A stretch of DNA of 64,000 nucleotides from Thermopetrobacter sp. TC1 (GTDB lineage: Bacteria > Pseudomonadota > Alphaproteobacteria > Rhizobiales > Aestuariivirgaceae), in NCBI RefSeq assembly GCF_000746275.1, contig NZ_KN050830.1, forward strand, positions 112,364 to 176,363, in the 5' to 3' direction. Both the position numbers and the translations under genes were made by a program. Positions 52,880-62,172 of the stretch are shown here, in pieces; position 1 is the stretch's first letter; every line of letters starts with the position of its first letter. The notes under the pieces were generated by a model that did no database searches, was not told the DNA's origin, and saw nothing but the letters and a program-made list of their open reading frames with translations.

Positions 52880-52985
52880 CGCACCGCATTGTGAGGGCGG
52901 GGGGCTGAGGGGAGCCCGCATAAGCCGGTTTGCCCCATCATGTGTTCAGCGTGTATCATTCTATGGCCAGAACCGGGAGGAGATC

Positions 52986-53258
52986 ATGGCCGATGTGAAA
53001 GAGAAAGCCCGGAGAACCTGGGCGCTTGAGGACGCCAGGCAGCTGTTTGGTGAGCTTATCGAGAAGGCGCGCTCGCAAGGGCCGCAGCATGTCATGATCG
53101 ACGGCAAGGAGGCGGTGGTGGTGATTTCTGAAGAGGAATACAAGCGGCTGAGTAAAGACAAACCAAACTTTGTTGAATTTTTGCGCTCCTCACCCTTGAG
53201 AGGAGTAGAGCTTGAGATTGATCGGGATAATTCCTCAATGCGTGAGGTTGAGCTTTGA
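52986..53258 (+). CDS. Phd/YefM-type antitoxin
   Basis: The product has 90 residues. The N-terminal DNA-binding part shows TWALEDARQLFGELIEKARSQGP, then VMIDGKEAVVVISEEEYKRL, the Phd/YefM pattern; the C-terminal 30 residues (FLRSSPLRGVELEIDRDNSS) should wrap the toxin. GGAGGAG precedes the ATG at 52986. The TGA overlaps the TTG start of the toxin gene (TTGA), the usual coupled order. Base composition falls toward AT from about 53155, unlike the neighbours, suggesting horizontal gain of the module. The partner toxin is truncated, so the antitoxin is probably an orphan. Confidence 0.85.
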   Translation: MADVKEKARRTWALEDARQLFGELIEKARSQGPQHVMIDGKEAVVVISEEEYKRLSKDKPNFVEFLRSSPLRGVELEIDRDNSSMREVEL

Positions 53259-53437
53259 GCTATCTCATTGATACAAATATCATTTCCGAAGTTGTTCGCC
53301 ATCGCCCAAATAAGCGCGTTATTGAGTGGCTGAAAAATACGCCAGATGAATCTTTATATATCAGTGTTTTTACTATCGCCGGAAGGATATTTTATATCCT
53401 TCCGGAACATTTCGGCGGGGGTTCCAACCCCGCCTAA
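53255..53437 (+). pseudogene. vapC: VapC-like PIN toxin, truncated by a D repeat
   Basis: The first 41 codons (from the TTG at 53255) encode a PIN-domain N-terminus: SYLIDTNIISEVVRHRPN with the first catalytic Asp (LIDTN), the Glu of IISEV, and LYISVFTI, where a VapC would continue into its next conserved Glu (TIGEI-type). At 53378 the sequence becomes the D repeat, which supplies the last 19 codons (AGRIFYILPEHFGGGSNPA) and the stop. Two thirds of the toxin, with the remaining acidic residues, are missing, so no nuclease activity is expected. The sequence after D is other repeats, so the 3' half is gone and not merely displaced nearby. Confidence 0.85.
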
Positions 53438-53503
53438 AGCATGGGGAGCGGGGTAATATACCCCGCCAAAACGTTCCGGAACGGGATAAAATCCCGTTCC
53501 GGC
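53378..53503. repeat. D-type hairpin repeat, full 126-bp form, inside vapC
   Basis: Starts GCCGGAAGGATAT/ATATCCTTCCGG, passes GGCGGGGGTTCC/AACCCCGCC and GGGGTAATATACCCCGCC, and ends AACGTTCCGGAACGGGAT/ATCCCGTTCCGGC. It is the reverse orientation of the copy at 29638-29763 and has the same length. Confidence 0.85.
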
Positions 53504-53654
53504 ATTTTTTCTATACGGTCAAATCAAGCCTGCTGACGGGCGCCATCGGCCACTAAAACCGTATCGTTCTTGGCCCTGGATTGCCAGAACAAGTCCGGTA
53601 ATGACGTATTCCTGTGGTTTATCAATGAGTTAAACAACCAATCCCAACCTCTGT
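53504..53654 (-). repeat. composite repeat, reversed B part with E remnant
   Basis: Read on the minus strand: TTGTTTAACTCATTGATAAA (end of E), then B (CATTACCGGACTTGTTCTGG), and the linker CAGCAGGCTTGATTTGACC leading into D at 53503. The E part stops at TCCCAAC, next to the C element. Confidence 0.7.
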
Positions 53655-53790
53655 CACACTATACGACACCTGCATTGTCATACCGGCGAAAGCCGGTATC
53701 TAAGGCCATTTACTCATGCATTTGTGGCCCGAGGCCTAAGGCTTTCGCCGGTATGACGAGAAAGATGGAAGCGTTGTGTCATGCAAGGTG
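53655..53790. mobile_element. C element copy C4
   Basis: It is 136 bp, with left end CACACTATACGACAC (14 of 15 to consensus) and right end GTGTCATGCAAGGTG (decayed). The internal foldback is intact (ACCGGCGAAAGCCGGTAT and GGCTTTCGCCGGTATGACGA). It lies in E at almost the C1 position; no target duplication survives. Confidence 0.75.
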
Positions 53791-53813
53791 ATCAGCCTTT
53801 GTGCCCTGATGGT

Positions 53814-56366
53814 CTAACCTTTTGTTGTGCTCTTGCGGCTGCTTTTCTTGCTCTTGCTGGCCTGTTTGGCGGCGATGAGTTCCAGGGCCTGTTCGAGGGT
53901 CACGTCCTCAGGTGCGATGTCCTTTGGCAGCGTGGCGTTGATGCGCTTCCATTTCACATAGGGGCCATAGCGGCCGGTGAGCACCTGAATTTCGCCACCG
54001 TCCGGATGTTCACCGAGCGTCTTGATGACCTGACGGGACCCTTTCGCCTGTTTCTGGGCGATGAGATCCACGGCGCGGTTGATGCCGATGGTGAAAACGT
54101 CTTCCACCGAGGGCAGATTGGCATAAGTGCGGCCATGCTGGACATAGGGGCCGTAGCGCCCGATGCCGGCGAGGATCGGCTCGCCCGTTTCCGGATGCCG
54201 CCCCACCTCCCGCGGCAATGACAGCAGCTTTAAGGCCATCTCCAGATCAACACTTTCGGGATCGAGGCCCTTGGGGATCGTGGCGCGTTTTGGCTTTTCG
54301 CCGTTCTCTCCCGCCTCGCCGAGCTGCACATAAGGGCCAAAGCGTCCCTGATGACGGGTCACGGGCAGGCCGGTTTCGGGATCGTGACCAAGGAGAACCC
54401 CCTCGGCCGGTGCTGCGGCGGCCTCGCCTTCCTGTGCTCCGCCGGAGAGCGGGCGGGTGTAGGTGCATTCCGGATAGTTGGAGCAGCCGATGAAAGCGCC
54501 ATAACGGCCGATCTTGAGCGAGAGGGTGCCGCTCTTGCAGGCCGGGCAGGTGCGGTCCGGCTTGCCGTCCGCGCTGCGCGGGAAGATGTAAGGTCCGAGG
54601 ATGTCGTTGAGGGCCTCCAGCACCTCGGAGATCTTCAGGGCGGAGGCCTTTTCCACCGTTTCGCGGAATTCGGTCCAGAACTGGCGGAGAAGGTCCTTCC
54701 AGTTCTCTTCGCCGCGGGCAATGCGATCCAGCTTCTCCTCGAGCGAGGCGGTGAAATCGTATTGCACGTAACGGGGAAAGAAGCTCTCCAGAAAGGCGGT
54801 GACGAGCACGCCGCGATCCTCCGGCACCAGCCGCTTGCGTTCCAGGCGCACATAGCCGCGATCCTTGAGGATCTGCAAAATCGAGGCATAGGTGGACGGC
54901 CGGCCGATGCCCAGCTCCTCCAGCTTTTTCACCAGCGAGGCCTCGGTATAGCGCGGCGGCGGCTCGGTGAAATGCTGTTTCGCCTCCACCTTGACGGGGG
55001 TGAGTGCCTCCCCTTCCTTCACGGCGGGCAGAAGGCGGGAATCCTCCCCCTCTTCCTCATCGTCGCGCCCTTCCTGATAGAGCTTCAGAAAGCCGTCGAA
55101 GGTCTGGACCTGGCCGGTGGCGCGCAAGGTGTAGACATGGCCATCCGTGCCCTCGGCGCGGATGTCCACGGTGGTGCGCATGAACTCTGCTGAGGGCATC
55201 TGCGAGGCCAGCGTGCGCTTCCAGATCAGGTCGTAAAGGCGCAGCAGGTCCTTGTCCAGATAGGGTGCGACATCCTCGGGCGTGCGGGTGGGATCGGTGG
55301 GGCGGATGGCCTCGTGCGCTTCCTGGGCGTTGCGCACCTTGTTGCGGTAGGTACGCGGCTTTTCCGGCAGATAGGTCTCCCCGAAGCGCTCCTGAATGGC
55401 GCGGCGCGCCGCCTCGATTCCTTCCGGCGCCATGTTTACCGCATCGGTGCGCATATAGGTGATGAGGCCGACGGTTTCGCCGCCGATGTCCACGCCCTCG
55501 TAAAGGCGCTGGGCGAGCTGCATGGTGCGGGCCGGGGAGAAGCCGAGCTTGCGGGAGGCCTCCTGCTGCAGGGTGGAGGTGGTGAAGGGCGGCGGCGGAT
55601 TGCGCCGCACGGGCTTCTGTTCCACCTTTTCCACGCGGCAGCGCGCCTGTTCCAGCGCCTGACGCAGCGCGTCCGCCTCGCTCTCGCTTGCGATGGCGAG
55701 CTTGTCGAGCTTCTTGCCGTCGCGGGCAAAGAGGCGGGCCGGCAGATGGGCGCCCTCGGGCGTTTCAAGCGCCACGCTGATGGTCCAGTATTCCTGTGGT
55801 GTGAAGGTCTCGATCTCCAGCTCGCGCTCGGCGACCAGACGCAGGGCGACGGACTGCACGCGGCCGGCGGAACGGGCGCCGGGCAGCTTGCGCCAGAGCA
55901 CGGGCGAAAGGGTGAAGCCCACGAGATAGTCAAGCGCGCGCCGGGCAAGATAGGCCTCGACCAGATGACGGTCGATGTCGCGCGGGTTCTTCATCGCCTC
56001 GGCGATGGCCGCGGGTGTGATGGCATGAAAGACCACGCGCTGAACGTCCTTGTCCTTGAGAACACCCTTTTCTTTGAGGATTTCGAGCACATGCCAGGAG
56101 ATGGCCTCACCCTCGCGATCGGGGTCGGTGGCGAGAATGAGCCGTTCCGATTCGGCAAGCGCCTTGGCGATTTCGTTGACATGCTTGCGGGATTTGGCAT
56201 CCACCTGCCATTTCATGGCGAAGTCATGCTCCGGATCCACGGAGCCGTCCTTCGCCGGCAGGTCGCGCACGTGGCCATAGGAGGCAAGCACGCGATAATC
56301 CTTGCCCAGATACTTGTTGATGGTCTTCGCCTTGGCGGGCGATTCGACAACGACGAGTGCGTTCAT
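53814..56366 (-). CDS. topA: DNA topoisomerase I
   Basis: The product has 850 residues. TopA relaxes negative supercoils through a 5'-phosphotyrosine link. The TOPRIM domain shows ALVVVESPAKAKTINKYLG at the N-terminus and DPDREGEAISWH (about 106); the active-site Tyr lies in GLITYMRTDAVNM (about 310). C-terminally there is one zinc-type module (CPACKSGTLSLKIGRYG and CSNYPECTYTRPL) and three further repeats (GRFGPYVQLGE, GRYGPYVQHGR, GRYGPYVKWKR), ending in a Lys/Ser tail. The start at 56366 begins MNALVVVE; the longer frame adds 10 residues. Confidence 0.97.
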   Translation of the reverse strand: MNALVVVESPAKAKTINKYLGKDYRVLASYGHVRDLPAKDGSVDPEHDFAMKWQVDAKSRKHVNEIAKALAESERLILATDPDREGEAISWHVLEILKEKGVLKDKDVQRVVFHAITPAAIAEAMKNPRDIDRHLVEAYLARRALDYLVGFTLSPVLWRKLPGARSAGRVQSVALRLVAERELEIETFTPQEYWTISVALETPEGAHLPARLFARDGKKLDKLAIASESEADALRQALEQARCRVEKVEQKPVRRNPPPPFTTSTLQQEASRKLGFSPARTMQLAQRLYEGVDIGGETVGLITYMRTDAVNMAPEGIEAARRAIQERFGETYLPEKPRTYRNKVRNAQEAHEAIRPTDPTRTPEDVAPYLDKDLLRLYDLIWKRTLASQMPSAEFMRTTVDIRAEGTDGHVYTLRATGQVQTFDGFLKLYQEGRDDEEEGEDSRLLPAVKEGEALTPVKVEAKQHFTEPPPRYTEASLVKKLEELGIGRPSTYASILQILKDRGYVRLERKRLVPEDRGVLVTAFLESFFPRYVQYDFTASLEEKLDRIARGEENWKDLLRQFWTEFRETVEKASALKISEVLEALNDILGPYIFPRSADGKPDRTCPACKSGTLSLKIGRYGAFIGCSNYPECTYTRPLSGGAQEGEAAAAPAEGVLLGHDPETGLPVTRHQGRFGPYVQLGEAGENGEKPKRATIPKGLDPESVDLEMALKLLSLPREVGRHPETGEPILAGIGRYGPYVQHGRTYANLPSVEDVFTIGINRAVDLIAQKQAKGSRQVIKTLGEHPDGGEIQVLTGRYGPYVKWKRINATLPKDIAPEDVTLEQALELIAAKQASKSKKSSRKSTTKG

Positions 56367-56575
56367 GCCATCACCGTATTCAAGGGGGCCTGGCACTTAA
56401 GGCCCCTTGTGCCCGCGCATTGTGCGGACATGTTCCCGGGTTGTTCGCTCATGTCGGTTGCCTTTTGACATAAAGAGGCCTTCGCCGGTGTGCAAGCCCC
56501 GGCGCTGTCATGCGGAAAGGGAAGCCGCAGGCGCCCCTGATCCGCCCGGCAGGAAAACGGATGAACAAGAACAAC

Positions 56576-57421
56576 TTATTCGGACATGAGCACGGGCGTT
56601 GTCATGTGATGGAGAATGGTGTTGGTCACGCCGCCAAAGGCGCGCTCGCGCAGGCGGGAATGGCCATAGGCGCCCATGATGAGCAGATCCGCGCCGACAT
56701 CCGCGACATAGTTGAGCAGCACGGTGTCGGGCGAGGCTTCCGGCGCGACCATGATGTCCACCCGCGCATCGATGTCATGGCGGCGTAAGTGCTCGGCCAT
56801 GTAGCGGCCGGGCTTTTCGCCGTGGACATCCTTGCGCTCGTCCGGATTGACGACGAGCACGATGGCCTCGCCACGGCCCCGCAGGAGAGGAATGGCGTCG
56901 TGCACCGCACGGGCGGCCTTTCTGCCGCCGTCCCAGGCGATGACGGCCTTGCGGATCTTGTAATGCGGCCGGCCGATATAGGGCACGATGTAAACGGGGC
57001 GCCCCGAGGCGAAGAGCACGCCTTCCAGCAGGGTCTCCTGAAAGCTGCCGGCGGCGTCCTTGGGGTTTGGCTGGCCCATGAAGGCGATATCGGCGTGCCG
57101 GGCGTAATAGGACAGAACCGCCGGCGCCTTTGGCGCGCCGCACGAGACAATATGGCTTTCGAACTCCAGCCCGGCCTGTTTGACCTTTTCCTCGAAATGG
57201 GCAACGGCGCGCTCCGCCGCTTCGCGCACGACCTTCTGCTGCTGCTCGGACAGCGCGGAAGGAAACTCAATACCGATGTAGCTGGCGATGGTGGATTCAA
57301 GGGCCAAGGCCACGCCGGTCAAGCGCGCGTTCTGGCGGCTGGCGAGAGAGATGGCGGCGTCGATGCGATCCGGACACGAGCGGCAGTCATCGAGATGAAC
57401 GAAAATGTCGCGATAGGGCAT
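56576..57421 (-). CDS. tandem universal stress protein (UspA family)
   Basis: The product has 281 residues with two Usp domains. The first starts YRDIFVHLDDCRSCPDRID and is less typical; the second (about 150-281) starts KAVIAWDGGRKAARAVHDAIPLL and carries the nucleotide loop MGAYGHSRLRERAFGGVTNTIL with the G-x2-G-x9-G pattern, so it probably binds ATP. Usp proteins help survive stress by mechanisms that are not well defined. It lies between topA and the GT87-like gene on the same strand, with gaps of about 200 and 170 bp, and is probably transcribed alone. Confidence 0.87.
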   Translation of the reverse strand: MPYRDIFVHLDDCRSCPDRIDAAISLASRQNARLTGVALALESTIASYIGIEFPSALSEQQQKVVREAAERAVAHFEEKVKQAGLEFESHIVSCGAPKAPAVLSYYARHADIAFMGQPNPKDAAGSFQETLLEGVLFASGRPVYIVPYIGRPHYKIRKAVIAWDGGRKAARAVHDAIPLLRGRGEAIVLVVNPDERKDVHGEKPGRYMAEHLRRHDIDARVDIMVAPEASPDTVLLNYVADVGADLLIMGAYGHSRLRERAFGGVTNTILHHMTTPVLMSE

Positions 57422-57588
57422 GGATGGCCTCCCGGTAATCCCGCTAATGCGGAAGGACGGCGATGATATAGGGGCATTGATACGGGAAAGTTAGTCGAGG
57501 ACCGGGGCCAAGCCGATTAGACATTGGTTGCCCTTGCGGTTGCGCTGAAACGTGCTGCGGCGGCCGGCTGGCCGCCAACCGCCAGCGC

Positions 57589-58815
57589 CTACGCCGATGC
57601 GGCGAGACGGGCGGTGGCGGCCATCCGGAATACGGCGAAGACATAAAGCAGCGTCAGCAGATGCGGCGTCATCAGGTTGACGATCAGGCTGAAGGCGGGG
57701 GCCACCCACAAGAGGGCAAGAAGCCATGGATGAGCATTGACCAGGTCCGGAACCGCCTTGCGGTCACGCTCGGCGATGAGGGCGATAATGCCAAGGGAGA
57801 GGATGGTAAGGTCATAATGGTTGATGTAGGGCGGAACCAGAATGCTTGCCAGTGCGGCAAAGAACAGGCGGTAACCCTTCGGCAAGTCGCTGTGCCAGAT
57901 CTTCCAGCTGCTCCAGAGAACGAGAAGAGCGATCAGCCAGTGCAGTATCATCGCCAGGTGGAAAGACATCCCCCAAGCGGTGAACATCTCGAAGGGGCTG
58001 ATGATGAAGTAGCTGAAGAACCCCCAATAATGCAGGAATGCGCGCTGACGGGGAATCGTATAGTCGAAGAAGACGCGGAAAGGCTCCAGACCGAACAGCG
58101 CCCATGTCAGAACGATGAAGAAAAGAGTTGTGGCCGTTGCCCAGAACAAGAATTTCCAGTGACGGCCGAGCACGGCAAAAACGAACGCAACGATGCCCAG
58201 CTGCGGCTTGAACGAGAGAAGCCCGAACAGGATGCCGGCGAGAACGGGCCTGTCTCGCATATACCACAGAGACAAGATCAGCAGCGCCCCGGCGAAGGCG
58301 CCGGTGTTGGCATGAAACAGGTTGGCAAGCGCACCGGCCGAGAGCACCGCCATAATCGTCAGCAGCACCCTGCCGCCGGTGATGATCCATCCGGCCCAGG
58401 CCATGACGGCGATGGACAAAAAGGTCCACAGATAGAGCGTTGTCGTGTAGTCAAGCAGCCCGAAAGGCAGGATCACGGGAAGGAAATGGGGCGGATATGA
58501 ATAAGTGTAGAAATGTTCGAATAAGGCGCCATGCGGCCAGCCAAATGTCTGCATGATCCAGGTATTATACGCCACCGGATCGCCAAGTACTTCTATGCGG
58601 TCCATTAAGGTTAGGCGTGCGGCGACATACAAATTGGCAAGGTCGTGTCCAATATAGTGGCCCAGAGTGTAATCCCAATAGGGAGGTTTATAGTAAATTA
58701 TCATGTAAAGAAACCATGATGCAAGCAGTCCTAGAAAAAGGAGAAAATGGTGATAATCAAACGTGCCAAGATGCTTCGCCTCTGCTGATCTGGCCTGAGA
58801 CATGACTTGCGGCAT
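57589..58815 (-). CDS. GT87-like multispanning membrane protein
   Basis: The product has about 408 residues with roughly ten membrane helices. The sequence WDYTLGHYIGHDLANLYVAARL, followed by YTYSYPPHFLPVILPFGLLDY, resembles the GT87 (DUF2029) polyprenol-phosphate-dependent mannosyl/arabinosyl transferases: the DLANLY-type loop with an Asp and the YPP motif are typical. The acceptor and sugar are unknown, and no other glycan gene is near. The start is set at the ATG 58815; 58803 or 58878 are possible. Its 5' part is more AT-rich than neighbouring genes, which may mean lateral gain. Confidence 0.75.
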   Translation of the reverse strand: MPQVMSQARSAEAKHLGTFDYHHFLLFLGLLASWFLYMIIYYKPPYWDYTLGHYIGHDLANLYVAARLTLMDRIEVLGDPVAYNTWIMQTFGWPHGALFEHFYTYSYPPHFLPVILPFGLLDYTTTLYLWTFLSIAVMAWAGWIITGGRVLLTIMAVLSAGALANLFHANTGAFAGALLILSLWYMRDRPVLAGILFGLLSFKPQLGIVAFVFAVLGRHWKFLFWATATTLFFIVLTWALFGLEPFRVFFDYTIPRQRAFLHYWGFFSYFIISPFEMFTAWGMSFHLAMILHWLIALLVLWSSWKIWHSDLPKGYRLFFAALASILVPPYINHYDLTILSLGIIALIAERDRKAVPDLVNAHPWLLALLWVAPAFSLIVNLMTPHLLTLLYVFAVFRMAATARLAASA

Positions 58816-58989
58816 CAGTTTACACCCCCGGTCTGTTTTTGATTCTGATGATGCAAAGTGACGCTGTATAATCTGCATCCCCTTATAATTGAGCTTTGGT
58901 TAACAACGCATTTCCTGGTAGATGAGGCAAGGTTCATGGCCGGCGTTCGCGATTTCGCTTGACAGTGAGCGGGGGATCACCTATTGCGG

Positions 58990-59032
58990 CGGTGGGCCAC
59001 CCCTCCCCAACGAGGGGCGAACATCTGGAAGG
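58990..59032 (+). promoter_or_regulatory. serC leader: leader hairpin of serC, serC-motif-like
   Basis: A perfect 6-bp hairpin CCCCTC/GAGGGG (59000-59005 and 59012-59017, loop CCCAAC) follows GGTGGGCCAC and stands 9 bp before the ribosome site GGAAGG (59027-59032), which is 10 bp before the ATG. A conserved RNA called the serC motif is described upstream of serC in alphaproteobacteria. Place and shape fit, but I cannot check the consensus. Confidence 0.4.
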
Positions 59033-59042
59033 ATGTACTCAC

Positions 59043-60218
59043 ATGACCGCAAAAGAGAAACCGGCTGCGCGGCCGGCCAATCCGCGCTTTTCCTCCGGCC
59101 CTTGCACCAAGATTCCGGGCTGGAACACCTCCCTTCTTGATTCCGCACTCGTCGGGCGTTCCCACCGGTCCAAGGAAGGCAAGGCACGCCTGAAATACGC
59201 CATCGACCTCACCCGCGAGGTGCTGGAAGTTCCCGAGGATTATCGCATCGGCATCGTGCCCGCCTCCGATACCGGGGCGGTGGAGATGGCGCTGTGGTCG
59301 CTTCTCGGCGCGCGCGGGGTGGACGTGCTTGCCTGGGAGAGCTTCGGCAAGGGCTGGGCCACGGATGTGGTCAAGCAGCTGAAGATTAAGGACGTGCGCG
59401 TGCTCGAGGCCGATTACGGCGAACTTCCCGACCTTTCGCAGGTGGATTTCTCCCGTGATGTGGTCTTCACCTGGAACGGCACCACCTCCGGCGTGAAGGT
59501 GCCCGATGGGGAGTGGATCGCCGCTGATCGTGAAGGCCTGACCATCTGCGATGCCACCTCTGCCGCCTTCGCCCAGGAGCTGGACTGGCCGAAGCTGGAT
59601 GTCACCACCTTCTCCTGGCAGAAGGTGATGGGCGGCGAGGCCCAGCATGGCGTGATCATCCTCTCGCCGCGGGCGGTGGAGCGCCTGGAGAGCTACACGC
59701 CGCCGTGGCCTCTGCCCAAGATCTTCCGCCTGACCAAGAACGGCAAGCTGATCGAGGGCATCTTCCGCGGCGAGACCATCAACACGCCCTCCATGCTGTG
59801 CGTGGAGGATTACATCAAGGCGCTGGAATGGGCCAGGGAGATCGGGGGCCTATGTGCCCTGCAGGCGCGCGCCTGCATGAACGCGGCCGCCGTGAACGAG
59901 TGGATCGAGAACACCGATTGGGTGGAGAACCTGGCGCGTGATCCCGAGACCCGTTCCAACACCTCCGTCTGCCTGAAGCTTTCCGAGAAGGCCGTGGAAG
60001 GCCTGAGCGAAGAGCAGGCCGCCGCCATCCCGAAGCGCATGGTGGCCCTGCTGGAGGTAGAGGGCGTGGCCTATGACATCGGTGCCTATCGCGCCGCCCC
60101 GCCGGGATTGCGCATCTGGTGCGGCTCCACGGTGGAGACCGAGGACGTTCAGGCGCTGCTTCCCTGGCTGGACTGGGCCTATGCCGTGGCCCGTGAAGAG
60201 GTGCTGTCCTCATCCTGA
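59043..60218 (+). CDS. serC: phosphoserine aminotransferase
   Basis: The product has 391 residues. SerC makes 3-phosphoserine from 3-phosphohydroxypyruvate and glutamate in serine synthesis, and serves pyridoxal-phosphate synthesis. It is the longer alphaproteobacterial form: [51 protein letters not shown], the Asp-Ala-Thr loop [12 protein letters not shown] and the pyridoxal-phosphate Lys in [16 protein letters not shown] (about 198). The ATG at 59043 is chosen for GGAAGG upstream. serA follows 170 bp downstream on the same strand. Confidence 0.95.
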   Translation: MTAKEKPAARPANPRFSSGPCTKIPGWNTSLLDSALVGRSHRSKEGKARLKYAIDLTREVLEVPEDYRIGIVPASDTGAVEMALWSLLGARGVDVLAWESFGKGWATDVVKQLKIKDVRVLEADYGELPDLSQVDFSRDVVFTWNGTTSGVKVPDGEWIAADREGLTICDATSAAFAQELDWPKLDVTTFSWQKVMGGEAQHGVIILSPRAVERLESYTPPWPLPKIFRLTKNGKLIEGIFRGETINTPSMLCVEDYIKALEWAREIGGLCALQARACMNAAAVNEWIENTDWVENLARDPETRSNTSVCLKLSEKAVEGLSEEQAAAIPKRMVALLEVEGVAYDIGAYRAAPPGLRIWCGSTVETEDVQALLPWLDWAYAVAREEVLSSS

Positions 60219-60389
60219 TGCGAGGTGCGCAAAGCACATCTGACGGCCGTCACTTCCGGGCCTTTTTTGCTAGGTCGTATCGGATGTGACGACCGGTCAG
60301 GCGCTTTTGGTGTTCGCTCTTCGCGCCGGAATCCCGATTCCGTTTTCGCATTCGAAATCATCACCGGAACAGACAGGAAGGAGGCCATC

Positions 60390-61985
60390 ATGGCTCCGCG
60401 TGTACTCATTTCCGACAAGCTTTCGCCCACGGCGGTGCAGATCTTCAAGAGCCGTGGTCTGGAGGTGGATTACGAGCCCGACCTGGGCAAGGACAAGGAG
60501 AAGCTGATCGCGCGCATCGGCGATTATGACGGCCTGGCCGTGCGTTCGGCCACCAAGGTGACGTCCAAGGTCGTCGAGGCGGCGAAGAACCTGAAGGTGA
60601 TCGGCCGCGCCGGTATTGGTGTGGACAACATCGATGTGCCCGCCGCCACGGCCAAGGGCATCATCGTGATGAACACGCCCCTTGGCAATGCCGTGACCAC
60701 GGCGGAGCACACCATCGCGATGATGCTGGCGCTCGCCCGCAATATCCCGCAGGCCGATGTCTCGACCAAGGCCGGCAAGTGGGAGAAGAGCAAGTTCATG
60801 GGCGTTGAGGTCTTCAACAAGACGCTCGGCCTCATCGGCTGCGGCAACATCGGCTCCATTGTCGCGGAGCGGGCGCAGGGACTGAAGATGCGGGTGATCG
60901 CCTATGATCCCTATCTCTCGCCGGAGCGGGCCGAGGAGCTGGGCGTGGAGAAGGTGGATCTCGACACCCTGCTTGAGCGGGCGGACTTCCTCTCTCTGCA
61001 CACGCCGCTGACCGACAAGACCCGCGGCATTATCAACGCCGAGGCCCTGGCCAAGATGAAGGAGGGAGCCCGGGTGATCAACTGCGCCCGCGGCGGCCTC
61101 GTCGTGGAAAAGGATCTCTATGAGGCACTCAAGACCGGCCACATCGCCGGGGCGGCGCTCGATGTCTTCGAGGAGGAACCGGCCCGGGACAATCCGCTCT
61201 TTGAGCTGCCCAACGTGATCTGCACGCCGCATCTGGGCGCATCCACGCGGGAGGCGCAGGAGAACGTGGCCATTCAGATCGCCGAGCAGATGGCCGATTA
61301 TCTGCTCACCGGTGCGGTCTCCAATGCGCTGAACATGCCGTCCATCACTGCCGAGGAGGCGCCGCGGCTGAAGCCCTTCGTGCGTCTGTCGGAGCTTCTG
61401 GGCTCCTTCATCGGTCAGATCGTCGGCTCGGCCATGACCGAGGTGACCATCGAATATGCCGGCACGGTGGGCGAGATGAACACGCGGGCCCTGTCCTCCG
61501 CCCTGCTGGCCGGCCTGCTGCGGCCGATCATGGGCGAGGAGATCAACATGGTCTCCGCGCCGGTGGTGGCCAAGGAGCGCGGCATGCAGATCAACGAGGT
61601 GCGCCAGACGCCGCGCGGTGTGTATGAGGGCTACATCCGCCTGGAGGTGAAAACGGAAAATTCGCGCCGCACCATCGCCGGCACCGTGTTCTCCGATGGC
61701 AAGCCGCGCATCATCCAGGTGAAGGACATCAACATGGAGGCGGAGTTCGGCCCGCACATGCTCTATGTGATCAACGAGGACAAGCCGGGCTTCATCGGTG
61801 CGCTGGGGCAGCTGCTGGGCGATGCCGGCGTCAACATCGCCACCATGAATCTCGGCCGCACCGCGCCGGGCGGCGAGGCCGTCTCGCTCATCGAGGTGGA
61901 CGAGCCGGTGCCGGCGGAGGTGCTGGAGAAAGTGCGCGCCCTGCCGCAGGTGAAGTGGGCGTCCGCGCTCACCTTCCGGCTCTGA
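60390..61985 (+). CDS. serA: D-3-phosphoglycerate dehydrogenase
   Basis: The product has 531 residues, the long form. SerA oxidises 3-phosphoglycerate to start serine synthesis. Motifs are IGRAGIGVDNIDVPAATAKG, the NAD-binding GLIGCGNIGSIVAERA (about 148), INCARGGLVVEKDL with the catalytic Arg and the Glu/His region (CTPHLGASTREAQENV), then an intervening allosteric domain and a C-terminal ACT domain (HMLYVINEDKPGFIGALGQLLGDAGVNIA). GGAAGGAGG precedes the ATG at 60390. It forms a serine synthesis unit with serC. Confidence 0.96.
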   Translation: MAPRVLISDKLSPTAVQIFKSRGLEVDYEPDLGKDKEKLIARIGDYDGLAVRSATKVTSKVVEAAKNLKVIGRAGIGVDNIDVPAATAKGIIVMNTPLGNAVTTAEHTIAMMLALARNIPQADVSTKAGKWEKSKFMGVEVFNKTLGLIGCGNIGSIVAERAQGLKMRVIAYDPYLSPERAEELGVEKVDLDTLLERADFLSLHTPLTDKTRGIINAEALAKMKEGARVINCARGGLVVEKDLYEALKTGHIAGAALDVFEEEPARDNPLFELPNVICTPHLGASTREAQENVAIQIAEQMADYLLTGAVSNALNMPSITAEEAPRLKPFVRLSELLGSFIGQIVGSAMTEVTIEYAGTVGEMNTRALSSALLAGLLRPIMGEEINMVSAPVVAKERGMQINEVRQTPRGVYEGYIRLEVKTENSRRTIAGTVFSDGKPRIIQVKDINMEAEFGPHMLYVINEDKPGFIGALGQLLGDAGVNIATMNLGRTAPGGEAVSLIEVDEPVPAEVLEKVRALPQVKWASALTFRL

Positions 61986-62074
61986 AGGCGCTTTAGCGTG
62001 CCGAAGCGGGGGTTTTCCCCTTCCGGCAGGCGTTTCGCACTGGTCATGCGGGCAAAAGCCTGCTAAAGGCATTG

Positions 62075-62103
62075 AACGGCCCCGGGGCAGTTCCGGGGCC
62101 GTT
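62075..62103 (+). terminator. hairpin between serA and purA
   Basis: A perfect 11-bp stem AACGGCCCCGG/CCGGGGCCGTT (62075-62085 and 62093-62103, 7-nt loop) about 90 bp after the serA stop. No T run follows (GTCATG), so it is a stabiliser or rho-type end more than a clear intrinsic terminator. Confidence 0.4.
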
Positions 62104-62172
62104 GTCATGTGCGCCGGGCCGGATACGGGCGGCCGATGATCGGGAAGTTTTGGGATATCGGGGAATTGGCCA

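Larger units (their letters stand above)
53438..53813. other. repeat tract between the truncated toxin and topA
   Basis: The tail of D (to 53503), a reversed composite B copy (53504-53654, TGGCCCTGGATTGCC and TTATCAATGAGTTAAACAAC) and a C element (53655-53790) fill the gap. The topA stop follows 23 bp later. No gene remains. Confidence 0.75.

Noticed and set aside
58893-58908. CtrA-like TTGA-N7-TTAAC between serC and the GT87-like gene
   Set aside because: One half site is off consensus, it stands alone, and neither neighbour is a known CtrA target.
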